Source: Coriobacteriaceae bacterium
GTDB lineage: Bacteria > Actinomycetota > Coriobacteriia > Coriobacteriales > Coriobacteriaceae
Direction: 5' to 3'
NCBI GenBank assembly: GCA_902835305.1
Contig: CADFMD010000002.1
Span: 1 to 64,000 of the forward strand
DNA length: 64,000 nucleotides
The position numbers were made by a program, and so were the translations under genes. The notes below the pieces were generated by a model. That model was not told the DNA's origin. It made no database searches and saw only the letters and a program-made list of their open reading frames with translations. Below are positions 27,976-35,745 of the stretch, piece after piece. Within the stretch, counting starts at the first letter, position 1. Each line of letters starts with the position of its first letter.

Positions 27976-28341
27976 ATGCGCTTTATGCTTAACTGGCTCT
28001 TTACCTCGATCGCCATCGCGATCGCCACGTTCCTCGTTCCCGGCATCCAGCCCTTCGGTTTTGCCGAGGCCTGGGTCTGTTTCGCCTTCGTGGGACTGTT
28101 CCTGAACATCGTCGATTCGCTCGTCAAGCCGTTCCTGACGGTCATCTCGCTGCCGCTCACGATCATTACGCTGGGTATTTTTCAGCTTGTGGTCAACAGC
28201 TTTATGCTCGAGCTGGCCAGCTACCTGTCGGTCAATCTGCTGGGCGCGGGCATCTCCATCGCCAGCTTTGGATCGGCCTTTATGGGCAGCATCCTGGTAT
28301 CCATCATGCGCAGCATCCTCGACAGCATCGCCGAGGGTTAA
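27976..28341 (+). CDS. Phage holin family IV / YvlD-like membrane protein
   Basis: 121 residues, four hydrophobic helices. The motif NIVDSLVKPFLTVISLPLTIITLGIFQLVVN is split over helices 2-3 and is the hallmark of the YvlD / mycobacterial four-TM holin superfamily. Despite the family name these are usually housekeeping membrane proteins, not lysis proteins, and there are no phage genes nearby. GAAAGGA precedes the ATG and a strong hairpin terminator follows at 28382. Confidence 0.9.
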   Translation: MRFMLNWLFTSIAIAIATFLVPGIQPFGFAEAWVCFAFVGLFLNIVDSLVKPFLTVISLPLTIITLGIFQLVVNSFMLELASYLSVNLLGAGISIASFGSAFMGSILVSIMRSILDSIAEG

Positions 28342-28381
28342 AACGGCCATTCCGGCCGCGCCCGTCTCAACAGCCCAAAAC

Positions 28382-28420
28382 GAAGGCCGCCCATCGCAAA
28401 AATGGGCGGCCTTCTTATTT
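28382..28420 (+). terminator. Bidirectional intrinsic terminator
   Basis: GAAGGCCGCCCAT-cgcaaaa-ATGGGCGGCCTTC is a perfect 13-bp stem. It is followed by CTTATTT on the plus strand and by a T-rich stretch on the minus strand, so it can end both the holin-like gene and the convergent Rrf2 gene. Confidence 0.85.
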
Positions 28421-28499
28421 GCCAACCTTCTTATTTGCCAAGTCTCAAAGGGCGAGAGAATCTGCCATTTCCACCCTGTCCCCACATGGCAGGTGCGGG

Positions 28500-28928
28500 T
28501 TAGATGACGTAGTCGTAGCCCTCGTTGGGGGCGACGAGCGCATCGAGCGTCACGCCGTCGAGGTAGTCGTTGATGAGCTTGTCCAGGTTCTTCCACACGT
28601 CGAGCGTGGGGCACTCATCAGATCGCGAGCAACCCTTGCAGTCGCCGTCCAGGCATGCGACCGGCGCCAGGCTGCCCTCGGTCAGGCGCAAGATCTCGCC
28701 CACCGTGTACTGCTCGGGCGGGCGTGTGAGCACATAGCCACCGCCCTTGCCGCGCATGCCCGAGAGCATATTGGCGCGCACGAGCGTCGCCAGAATATTC
28801 TCGAGGTACTTCTCCGAAATACCCTGACGTGCCGCAATCTCTTTAAGCGGGATGCGACCGGCCGCTTGGTGCTCGGCCAGATCGACCATAACGCGCAGGG
28901 CATATCTGCCCTTAGTAGAAACCAACAT
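28500..28928 (-). CDS. Rrf2 family transcriptional regulator, IscR/CymR-like
   Basis: 142 residues. The winged helix is evident (STKGRYALRVMVDLAEH; ISEKYLENILATLVRANMLSGMRGKGGGYVL). Four cysteines at 92, 97, 100 and 106 (CLDGDCKGC, then C) fall where IscR and NsrR bind an Fe-S cluster; CymR, the Rrf2 regulator of cysteine genes, lacks them. The gene is divergent from cysK, so control of cysteine synthesis, possibly sensing Fe-S or cysteine status, is a sensible inference. The start has GAAAGG upstream. Confidence 0.92.
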   Translation of the reverse strand: MLVSTKGRYALRVMVDLAEHQAAGRIPLKEIAARQGISEKYLENILATLVRANMLSGMRGKGGGYVLTRPPEQYTVGEILRLTEGSLAPVACLDGDCKGCSRSDECPTLDVWKNLDKLINDYLDGVTLDALVAPNEGYDYVI

Positions 28929-29045
28929 ATATAGTGCTGCCTTTCGGTCTTTTAGTTCGTTGAAATTCTAGCCGAAAAATTGGCTTTGAAAATACCCGTT
29001 CCGGTCAAGATGGTTAATCAACTTGCAATAAACTCCTATTTCCTA

Positions 29046-29074
29046 TTGCATTACTAGGCTTTAGTGTCTAGTAT
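29046..29074 (+). promoter_or_regulatory. Candidate cysK promoter with inverted repeat
   Basis: A weak -35 (TTGCAT) and -10 (TAGTAT), 17 nt apart, flank the inverted repeat ACTAG-N10-CTAGT at 29053-29072. The repeat overlaps the spacer and -10, as expected for a repressor site, and the divergent gene encodes an Rrf2 regulator. The pairing of repeat and regulator is inference. Confidence 0.35.
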
Positions 29075-29181
29075 GCTTCCCAACAGCAAAACGAACAACC
29101 TATAAGGTTTGTGGGTTTCGCTGCTACACACACCGTAAAACCACACGGTATCCAGTCATTTGAACACTTTGGAGGTTCACC

Positions 29182-30120
29182 ATGAGCAATGTTTACACGT
29201 CCATCGATCAGCTTATCGGCCACACCCCGCTTCTGGAGCTCACCCACTTTGAGGCCGACGAGGACCTCGAGGCCCGCGTGCTCGTCAAACTGGAATACTT
29301 CAACCCCGCCGGGTCCGTTAAAGACCGCGTCGCCAAGAACATGATTGACGAGGCCGAGAAGGCCGGCAAGCTCGTGCGTGGCGGCGACTACACCATCATC
29401 GAGCCCACGAGCGGCAACACCGGCGTCGGCATCGCCTCGGTGGCGGCGGCCCGCGGCTACAAGGTGATCATCACCATGCCCGAGACCATGTCCGTCGAGC
29501 GCCGCAAGCTGATGCAGGCATACGGTGCGCAGCTCGTGCTCACCGACGGCTCCAAGGGCATGAAGGGCGCTATCGCCAAGGCCGAAGAGCTGCAGAAGGA
29601 GACCCCCAACAGCATTATCGCCGGCCAGTTCGTGAACCCCGCCAACCCCGCCATCCACAAGGCCACGACCGGCCCCGAGATCTGGGATGACACCGACGGC
29701 AAGGTCGACATCTTCGTCGCCGGCGTTGGTACCGGCGGCACCGTAACCGGCGTGGGCGAGTTCCTCAAGGAGCAAAACCCCCAGATTCAGGTCGTCGCCG
29801 TCGAGCCCGCCACCTCCCCGGTGCTCTCCAAGGGCCAGGCCGGCCCGCACAAGATCCAGGGTATCGGTGCCGGCTTTGTGCCCGACGTCCTCGATACCCA
29901 GGTCTATGACGAGATCATCCCCGTCGAGAACGACGACGCTTTTGCCACCGGCCGCGCCGTGGGCCACAAGGAGGGCGTGCTCGTGGGCATTTCGTCCGGC
30001 GCCGCCGTGTGGGCCGCACTGCAGCTGGCCAAGCGCCCCGAGAACGAGGGCAAGACCATCGTGGCGCTGCTCGCCGACACCGGTGAGCGTTACCTGTCCA
30101 CGGCGCTCTTCCAGGACTAG
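29182..30120 (+). CDS. cysK: Cysteine synthase A (O-acetylserine sulfhydrylase)
   Basis: 312 residues. It is a PLP enzyme converting O-acetylserine and sulphide to cysteine. The Lys Schiff-base motif is [16 protein letters not shown], the substrate loop is [12 protein letters not shown], and the phosphate loop is [12 protein letters not shown]. The C-terminal [12 protein letters not shown] is also typical. GGAGG lies 6 nt before the ATG. The long leader of about 110 nt contains no T-box that I can recognise. Confidence 0.96.
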   Translation: MSNVYTSIDQLIGHTPLLELTHFEADEDLEARVLVKLEYFNPAGSVKDRVAKNMIDEAEKAGKLVRGGDYTIIEPTSGNTGVGIASVAAARGYKVIITMPETMSVERRKLMQAYGAQLVLTDGSKGMKGAIAKAEELQKETPNSIIAGQFVNPANPAIHKATTGPEIWDDTDGKVDIFVAGVGTGGTVTGVGEFLKEQNPQIQVVAVEPATSPVLSKGQAGPHKIQGIGAGFVPDVLDTQVYDEIIPVENDDAFATGRAVGHKEGVLVGISSGAAVWAALQLAKRPENEGKTIVALLADTGERYLSTALFQD

Positions 30121-30233
30121 AGCTTCTCGTTCTTAGAACGAGTCCAAGGCACGCCGGTCTCCCCTCTCTTCTGGCAGCCTGAGCTCATCCCAACAGGGTG
30201 TCCCACAGGACGCCCGAACTTGCTACAATGTCT

Positions 30234-30272
30234 GCGGCGCGGAACCAGCCTCCCGCGCCGCTTTTCTTTTTT
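30234..30272 (+). terminator. Intrinsic terminator between cysK and mnmA
   Basis: A perfect 9-bp stem GCGGCGCGG / CCGCGCCGC with a 10-nt loop is followed by TTTTCTTTTTT. It begins 4 nt after an extended -10-like element TGCTACAAT (30221-30229). If that is the mnmA promoter, the transcript would start with the terminator, giving an attenuator; otherwise this is simply the cysK terminator. Confidence 0.85.
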
Positions 30273-30301
30273 GGCCACATGCCACCAAGGAGAACCTCCC
30301 C

Positions 30302-31402
30302 ATGCACAACAAGCGCGTGCTCGTCGCCATGAGCGGCGGCGTCGATTCCAGCGTGACCGCGTATCTGCTCAAAAGTCAGGGTTACGAATGTGTCGGTGCC
30401 ACCATGCGCCTCACCTGCCCCGCGCCCGATCCCACCACGGGCATGAGTAAGGTCGACCGCGACATCGCCGATGCAAAGGCCGTCGCCGAGCGCCTGGGGA
30501 TACCCCATCACGTGCTCGACTTGCAGCAAACCTTCGACCGCAACGTTGTCGAGCGTTTTATGAACGCCTACCAGGAGGGGCTGACGCCCAATCCGTGCAT
30601 CATCTGCAACCGCCATATTAAGTTTGGCGCGTTGCTGGATGCGGCGCTGGATATGGGCTGCGGCTACATCGCCACGGGCCATTACGCCAAAACAAGCCAG
30701 GCGGCAGACGGCACCTGGCAGCTACATCGCGGCGAGGACCCCAAAAAGGACCAGAGTTACTTTTTGTATTCGCTCACGCAGGAACGCCTGACGCACACGA
30801 TCTTTCCGCTGGCAGGCCTAGACAAAGAGCGCGACGTGCGCCGCATAGCCGCCGAGCAGGGCTTTACCAACGCCCAGAAGGCCGAAAGCGAGGATATCTG
30901 CTTTATTCCAGACGGTGACTACGCGGGCTATATCGAGCGCCGCTGCGGACATCCCGCTGCACCGGGCGACATTGTGTGGCGCGACGGCAGCGTGGTCGGG
31001 CGCCACAATGGCGCGCTGCGCTATACCATCGGCCAGCGCAAGGGCCTGGGCGTCGCGATGGCGCATCCCGTGTACGTAACGGGTGTCGACGCCGTCAACA
31101 ACACTGTGCATCTGGGCGAGGCAGAGGACCTGACGGCCACGGCACTCACGGCCAACGACTGGATTTGGAGCGCCCCTGCCGACCGCATGGAGGCAGAGCT
31201 CACGTCCGGCGGCATTCGCGTGGGCGCCAAGTACCGCTACCGTCAGAAAGACCAGGCAGCGACCCTTACGCGCGGCGAAGACGGGCAAATGTTGCTGACC
31301 TTTGACGAGCCGCAGCGAGCCATCGCCCCCGGCCAAGCCGTTGTAGTCTACCGCGGCGACATCGTCCTGGGCGGCGGCACCGTTACGGCAGCCATCAAAT
31401 AG
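30302..31402 (+). CDS. mnmA: tRNA-uridine 2-sulfurtransferase MnmA
   Basis: 366 residues. MnmA thiolates U34 of Glu, Gln and Lys tRNAs using ATP and a persulphide relay. The PP-loop is AMSGGVDSSVTAYLL (9-23). The catalytic cysteines are in TPNPCIICN and AESEDICFIPDGDY. Family blocks YIATGHYAK and DQSYFLYSL are intact. AAGGAGA lies about 8 nt before the ATG. A palindromic repeat immediately follows the gene. Confidence 0.97.
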   Translation: MHNKRVLVAMSGGVDSSVTAYLLKSQGYECVGATMRLTCPAPDPTTGMSKVDRDIADAKAVAERLGIPHHVLDLQQTFDRNVVERFMNAYQEGLTPNPCIICNRHIKFGALLDAALDMGCGYIATGHYAKTSQAADGTWQLHRGEDPKKDQSYFLYSLTQERLTHTIFPLAGLDKERDVRRIAAEQGFTNAQKAESEDICFIPDGDYAGYIERRCGHPAAPGDIVWRDGSVVGRHNGALRYTIGQRKGLGVAMAHPVYVTGVDAVNNTVHLGEAEDLTATALTANDWIWSAPADRMEAELTSGGIRVGAKYRYRQKDQAATLTRGEDGQMLLTFDEPQRAIAPGQAVVVYRGDIVLGGGTVTAAIK

Positions 31403-31417
31403 CCCCATCCCCTTTAT

Positions 31418-31486
31418 AAGTTGCGGTGAAATAGGGACTGTTTAAGCGTTTAAAACCGCCAAACAGTCCCTATTTCACCGCAACTT
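31418..31486. repeat. Palindromic repeat, family A copy 2
   Basis: A perfect 26-bp inverted repeat with a 17-nt loop; the arm begins AAGTTGCGGTGAAATAGGGA. It is related to the copy at 20331-20394 but carries AGGGACT instead of ACGGACT, with the matching change in the other arm. It lies between the convergent mnmA and M42 peptidase genes. Confidence 0.9.
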
Positions 31487-31494
31487 TGAGAGGA

Positions 31495-31530
31495 CGGCCT
31501 CGGTCGGCGCTATTGTGTCAGCCGAGGCCG
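31495..31530 (-). terminator. Hairpin after the M42 peptidase gene
   Basis: CGGCCTCGG / CCGAGGCCG stem with an 18-nt loop, 9 nt past the stop at 31539. There is no clear T tract, so it may act together with the adjacent palindrome or stabilise the mRNA end. Confidence 0.5.
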
Positions 31531-31538
31531 CTGCATCG

Positions 31539-32567
31539 TTAGCGCTGGACGTAGGCGCGAACCAGCTCGTAGGTGTTGCGCACACCGTCGATGTGGCTGC
31601 GCTCGTAGTTGTGGCTCGCGTACACGCCGGGGCCGATCAGGCCGTGACGGATGTCGTAGCCGGCCGAGAGTGTGGCCTCGACGTCGGAGCCGTAGTGCGG
31701 GTACACATCGATGGCGTAATCGAGCTCCAGCTCGCGCGCGATGTTGGACAGCGTGGTTACCAGGTCGTAGTTGTACGGACCGCCCGAATCCTTGGCGCAA
31801 ATCGAAACCATGCGCTCGGTGCAGCCCAGGTCGTCACCCACGCAGCCCATGTCCACGCTGATCATCTCACGCGTGTCGGCCGGCACAAAGGCACCGCCGT
31901 GGCCGACCTCCTCGTACACCGTAAAGAGCAGCGAAACCTTGCGCGAAAGGGTCACCTCGCCGTCGGCGACGGCGCGGGCCAGACCCAGCAGAATCGACGC
32001 CGACAGCTTGTCATCCAGGAAGCGGCTCTTGATGTAGCCGCTCTCCGTCACCGTGGTACGCGGATCCATAGCGATGATGTCGCCAGTCTGAATGCCCAGC
32101 TCAAGCACATCGTCCTTGCTGTCAACGTTCTCGTCGAGCAGGATTTCCATGTTCTTCTCGATGGTCTTGACCGGCTCATCGGCCACATGCGCCGAAGGCT
32201 CGGTATTGAGGACCACACCCGTGTACACATTGCCATCGCGCGTATAAACGGTGCAGTTCTCGCCATCAGCCGTAGACCACTGATGCCCACCGAGCGTCGT
32301 GGGGCGCAGGCGACCATTGTCCTTAATGGAGCGTACCATGGCACCCAGGGTATCGACATGGCTCGCCAGCACGAGCGGCTCACCCTCGCCACCAAGCTCA
32401 ACAAGCACGTTACCCTTATTAGAACGCTCGGGACCAAACCCCATATCGCGCAGGGTCTCCATCAGATAATCAGTCGCCGCACGGGTATAGCCCGTAGGCG
32501 AAGCAATCGAGGTAAGCACCTTCAACTGGTCAGTAATATAGGAGAGCGTAGAATCCATCTTGGACAC
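31539..32567 (-). CDS. M42 family metallopeptidase (glutamyl aminopeptidase/cellulase-like)
   Basis: About 342 residues. M42 enzymes are cytosolic dodecameric aminopeptidases with two metals. The metal-binding blocks are visible: LVLASHVDTLGAMV (first His and Asp), SRFLDDKLSASILLGL (bridging Asp), FTVYEEVGHGGAF (catalytic Glu pair), SVDMGCVGDD, and the C-terminal HYGSDVEATLS with IGPGVYASHNYERSH. The start is uncertain: AAAGGGTGA sits 5 nt before a GTG at 32567, whereas the first downstream ATG (32558) is too far from any ribosome site. Confidence 0.92.
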   Translation of the reverse strand: MSKMDSTLSYITDQLKVLTSIASPTGYTRAATDYLMETLRDMGFGPERSNKGNVLVELGGEGEPLVLASHVDTLGAMVRSIKDNGRLRPTTLGGHQWSTADGENCTVYTRDGNVYTGVVLNTEPSAHVADEPVKTIEKNMEILLDENVDSKDDVLELGIQTGDIIAMDPRTTVTESGYIKSRFLDDKLSASILLGLARAVADGEVTLSRKVSLLFTVYEEVGHGGAFVPADTREMISVDMGCVGDDLGCTERMVSICAKDSGGPYNYDLVTTLSNIARELELDYAIDVYPHYGSDVEATLSAGYDIRHGLIGPGVYASHNYERSHIDGVRNTYELVRAYVQR

Positions 32568-32685
32568 CAAAGTCACCCTTTCATATCGAATTAAACCCAT
32601 AGCAACAATACCACCGCGAACCATCTTTTTACCTAGCGAGATGACCCATCGAGCTCCCCAGAACTGCGCCCGTCACGATAACGAG

Positions 32686-32818
32686 CCGGCGGCCCCCCTG
32701 CCCGTTGGCCCCACAATCTTTCCGCAGGACGGAGGAAGCCCCCGCCGCACGAAGTGCGCAGCGGGGGCTTCCGACATGTCCGAGGACGATTGTGGGGCCA
32801 ACGGGCAGGGGCCCGCCG
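32686..32818. repeat. Nested inverted repeat of about 133 nt
   Basis: Outer arms of about 32 nt (the left arm includes CTGCCCGTTGGCCCCACAAT; the right arm is its complement with one indel) enclose an inner hairpin GGAAGCCCCCGC / GCGGGGGCTTCC at 32734-32772. The whole unit fills the gap between fucO and the M42 gene. The inner hairpin resembles a terminator for fucO, but the outer arms are far longer than termination needs. Confidence 0.85.
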
Positions 32819-32825
32819 AACCAAG

Positions 32826-33992
32826 TTAGGCAGCCGGGCAGATCTTCTTGAAGAGCTCGATGACATCGTCGAGCGTCGCCTCGCGCGGGTTGCCCGGGAA
32901 GCAGGCATCAGCCATGGCGTCCTTGGCCAGGACCTCGATCTCGTCAGCCTTCATGGCCTCGCAGACGTGCGGGATGTTCACGTCGGCAGAAAGCTGCTTG
33001 ACTGCGGCGATGGCGGCGTCGGCGGCCTCGTCGGTGCTCATGCCCGTGGTGTCAACGCCCATGGCGACGGCAACCTTGGCCAGACGCTCGGCGCAAACCG
33101 GCTTGTTGAACTCCATGGCGATCGGCAGCAGCATGGCGCAAGCGACGCCGTGCGGGGTGTCGTAGTGAGCGGACAGGGTGTGGGCCATGGCGTGGTCGAT
33201 GCCCAGGCCAACGTTGGAGAAGCCCATGCCGGCGACATACTGGCCAAGAGCCATGCCCTCGCGGCCGGAGCCGGGCTGGCCGGACTTGGCCTCGGCGACG
33301 GAGTCGCGCAGGTTCTCGCTGATCAGCTTAATAGCCTCAAAGTGGAACATGTCGGAGAGCTCCCAAGCGCCCTTGGTAGTGTAGCCCTCGATGGCGTGGG
33401 TCAGAGCGTCCATGCCGGTGGAGGCGGTCAGGCCGGCGGGCATGGAAGCCATCATGTCGGGGTCGACGACAGCGACCTCGGGGGCGTCGTTGGTGTCGAC
33501 GCACACGAACTTGCGGACCTTCTCGGGGTCGGTGATGACGTAGTTGATGGTCACCTCGGCAGCGGTACCGGCGGTCGTCGGCACAGCGATGGTAAACACG
33601 GCGTGGTTCTTAGTGGGAGCAACGCCCTCGAGGCTGCGGACATCGGCGAACTCGGGGTTGTTGATGATGATGCCGATGGCCTTGGCGGTATCCATGGAGG
33701 AACCGCCACCGATGGTCACGATAGCGTCAGCCTCGGCGGCCTTGAAGGCCTCGACGCCGTCCTTGACGTTCTGGATAGTGGGGTTGGGCTTGATCTCGGA
33801 GTAGAGGCTCCAAGCAATGCCGGCAGCGTCGAGCTCGTCGGTCACCTTAGCGGTAACGCCAAACTTGACCAGATCGGGGTCGGAGCAGACGAAGATCTTC
33901 TTGTAGCCGCGACGCTGAAGCTCGCCGGGGATCTCCTTGATGGCGCCGGAACCATGATAAGAAATGGTGTTGAGAACGAAACGATTAGCCAT
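32826..33992 (-). CDS. fucO: Lactaldehyde reductase / iron-containing alcohol dehydrogenase
   Basis: 388 residues, very close to FucO of enterobacteria by eye. It reduces lactaldehyde to 1,2-propanediol with NADH during fucose or rhamnose fermentation. The NAD motif is VTIGGGSSMDTAKAIGI. The iron ligands are in TGMDALTHAIEGY (Asp, His), GIDHAMAHTL (His) and YDTPHGVA (His). The block PTTAGTAAEVTINYVITD is nearly identical to FucO. GGAGG lies upstream of the ATG. The promoter region has LacI-type half-sites. No fucose genes are next to it. Confidence 0.93.
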   Translation of the reverse strand: MANRFVLNTISYHGSGAIKEIPGELQRRGYKKIFVCSDPDLVKFGVTAKVTDELDAAGIAWSLYSEIKPNPTIQNVKDGVEAFKAAEADAIVTIGGGSSMDTAKAIGIIINNPEFADVRSLEGVAPTKNHAVFTIAVPTTAGTAAEVTINYVITDPEKVRKFVCVDTNDAPEVAVVDPDMMASMPAGLTASTGMDALTHAIEGYTTKGAWELSDMFHFEAIKLISENLRDSVAEAKSGQPGSGREGMALGQYVAGMGFSNVGLGIDHAMAHTLSAHYDTPHGVACAMLLPIAMEFNKPVCAERLAKVAVAMGVDTTGMSTDEAADAAIAAVKQLSADVNIPHVCEAMKADEIEVLAKDAMADACFPGNPREATLDDVIELFKKICPAA

Positions 33993-34049
33993 TGATAGCC
34001 TCCCATCGTGTGCGGGGCACCCATTACGCCCCGCGCTGCAAGTTCCATC

Positions 34050-34107
34050 CTAACGCTTTTGAAACAAAAAATGCATGAGAACGTCAAAAGTGTTAAAGCG
34101 TTTCAAC
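34050..34107 (-). promoter_or_regulatory. Candidate LacI-family operators upstream of fucO
   Basis: Two related imperfect palindromes, AACGCTTTTGAAAC (34052-34065) and GTTAAAGCGTTTCAAC (34092-34107), share the AAAGCG/CGCTTT core typical of LacI/GalR or cre-like sites. They lie 60-115 nt upstream of the fucO start. No such regulator is encoded in the window. Confidence 0.45.
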
Positions 34108-34227
34108 ATAATAACAGAGCCCCAGTCCTTCCCTCCCGACAGCAGCGAAAGCTAGATTATAGGAGCAATCGCCCAAAGAATACGACCAACTCAGTCTATA
34201 AATTGTTTCTGTTTTAGCAATATATGT

Positions 34228-34256
34228 TTGACAATACGTTTATAAAAGGATACTTT
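34228..34256 (+). promoter_or_regulatory. Promoter of the peptide-maturation operon
   Basis: A consensus -35 (TTGACA, 34228-34233) is followed after 17 nt by TACTTT (34251-34256) in very AT-rich DNA, 57 nt before the radical SAM gene start. Confidence 0.55.
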
Positions 34257-34272
34257 ATAACAAACATCTTAG

Positions 34273-34294
34273 TTCACTAAATAACATTAGTGAA
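34273..34294 (+). promoter_or_regulatory. Inverted repeat operator candidate
   Basis: TTCACTAA-N6-TTAGTGAA is a perfect 8+8 dyad just downstream of the promoter and 19 nt before the maturase start. It suits a dimeric repressor or could form an RNA hairpin close to the ribosome site. No regulator gene is present in the island. Confidence 0.55.
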
Positions 34295-34312
34295 ATGAAA
34301 GAGGCGGTAGAG

Positions 34313-35740
34313 ATGTTAGTTCTACCTATAAAGACCCTCTTGGGCCACTACATTTATGATGCCAATCGAAACGAGATACTTGCAGTAAGCAAAGATCTCT
34401 TCAATTACATCTCAGAAGTCCAAGCAGGCAAAGTTTGCCACGCCTCCTGTAAATCAGACCAAGAATTCCAGTTACTACAATCATGTGGCTACTGCTGCGA
34501 TTCGCCATTGCAGGATATCGCTTATCCATCAATTGACCTTTTGAAAGTTAAGCTGGAAAGAAATATACGGATGCTAACCCTTCAGCTGACTCAATCTTGT
34601 AACTTCCGATGTGATTACTGTATCTATTCCGGAAACTCCTCATACAACAGAGCCCACAGTCATAACTCCATGTCCATTTCGACGGCAAAACATGCAATCG
34701 AATTCTTTAAGATGCACTCGATCGACAACTCAAACCCGGTCATAGCATTTTATGGAGGAGAACCTCTCCTTCGATTTAATGAAATTAAGCTAATTACTCA
34801 ATATGCAGAGCAGGTATTTGAAGGAAAACACATCTCATTTCGAATTACAACTAATTGCTCTCTTTTATCTGAAGAAATGGTTAAATTCTTCTTCGATTCT
34901 GGGCATGAATTCTATTTGTTAATCAGTCTTGACGGGCCGCAGCAAATCCATGATAAGTCTAGGCATTACGCTAATGGCAAGTCCTCATACCAAACAGTTA
35001 TAGACAATGTTCATATGGTTTTAGACAGCCATCCTGAACGCAACAAATATGTTCATTTTAATGCCGTAGTCGACACGAACAACATCTATAAAACAGTCTC
35101 TTCCTTTATAAATGATAAAGATATCGAAGATTGCGATGTTCAATTCAACTACCTGGAACGCAACGGACGTATCGCCCCCTACAATGACGAGTTCTCAAGT
35201 CAGCTAAATTACGCCTTATTTAAAGCAAGAATTATGGATGAGCGCGAAATCGAAAAAGGAAACCGCAACGATAGGCTCGCTTCATATACGCTTGCAAACA
35301 TCAACCAAAACATAAAGCGATTTGCACCTTCGAACATCCCAGCAAAAGCTATACCCGGTGGCCCATGCGAACCAGGGGTTACGCGTCTATTTGTGACAAC
35401 AGCAGGAGCGCTTCTTCCTTGCGAAAGGGTCAGCGAAACAACGAAAGAAATGTATATCGGCACATTGGATTCAGGATTTGATTTAGGTCAAATTGAAAAG
35501 ATAATCAATGTTTCAAAGCTGACCAGCGATTCATGTAAAAAATGTTGGGCATTTCAGCTGTGCACCCAATGCATAAAAAGCGCAGATTGCGAAGGAGTAA
35601 TAAGCCCTGATTACAAGCGAACAGCATGCGACAATTCAAAACGAATTGCCTTTGACCGACTTAATCAGAAAATACTTCGCTTTGAGCTTCATAGACATGA
35701 AGTGTCCATTGCAACAGCTCTAAAAAGGAACAAGCGATAA
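34313..35740 (+). CDS. Radical SAM/SPASM Cys-rich peptide maturase (CcpM-like)
   Basis: 475 residues. The radical SAM Cys motif CNFRCDYC lies at about 96-103. The following GGEPLL (SAM-binding) and ISLDGP are typical of SPASM peptide maturases. The C-terminus is rich in cysteines (PCEPG, LPCERV, CKKCWAFQLCTQC, DCEG, ACDN) that would hold auxiliary Fe-S clusters. Extra N-terminal cysteines (CHASC, CGYCC) lie in a probable peptide-binding region. From memory it fits the maturase of CLI_3235-type bacteriocin systems. The start at 34313 is preferred because GAGG is 8 nt upstream; an ATG at 34295 has none. First gene of the AT-rich operon. Confidence 0.88.
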   Translation: MLVLPIKTLLGHYIYDANRNEILAVSKDLFNYISEVQAGKVCHASCKSDQEFQLLQSCGYCCDSPLQDIAYPSIDLLKVKLERNIRMLTLQLTQSCNFRCDYCIYSGNSSYNRAHSHNSMSISTAKHAIEFFKMHSIDNSNPVIAFYGGEPLLRFNEIKLITQYAEQVFEGKHISFRITTNCSLLSEEMVKFFFDSGHEFYLLISLDGPQQIHDKSRHYANGKSSYQTVIDNVHMVLDSHPERNKYVHFNAVVDTNNIYKTVSSFINDKDIEDCDVQFNYLERNGRIAPYNDEFSSQLNYALFKARIMDEREIEKGNRNDRLASYTLANINQNIKRFAPSNIPAKAIPGGPCEPGVTRLFVTTAGALLPCERVSETTKEMYIGTLDSGFDLGQIEKIINVSKLTSDSCKKCWAFQLCTQCIKSADCEGVISPDYKRTACDNSKRIAFDRLNQKILRFELHRHEVSIATALKRNKR

Positions 35741-35745
35741 AAATC

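Noticed and set aside
27976..28341. Holin-like gene taken as evidence of prophage
   Set aside because: The YvlD-like family is common in non-phage contexts, and no phage structural, lysis or integrase genes are near.
28929..29181. T-box or SAM riboswitch in the cysK leader
   Set aside because: No T-box sequence, SAM-aptamer pattern or terminator was found; only a short dyad near a weak promoter.
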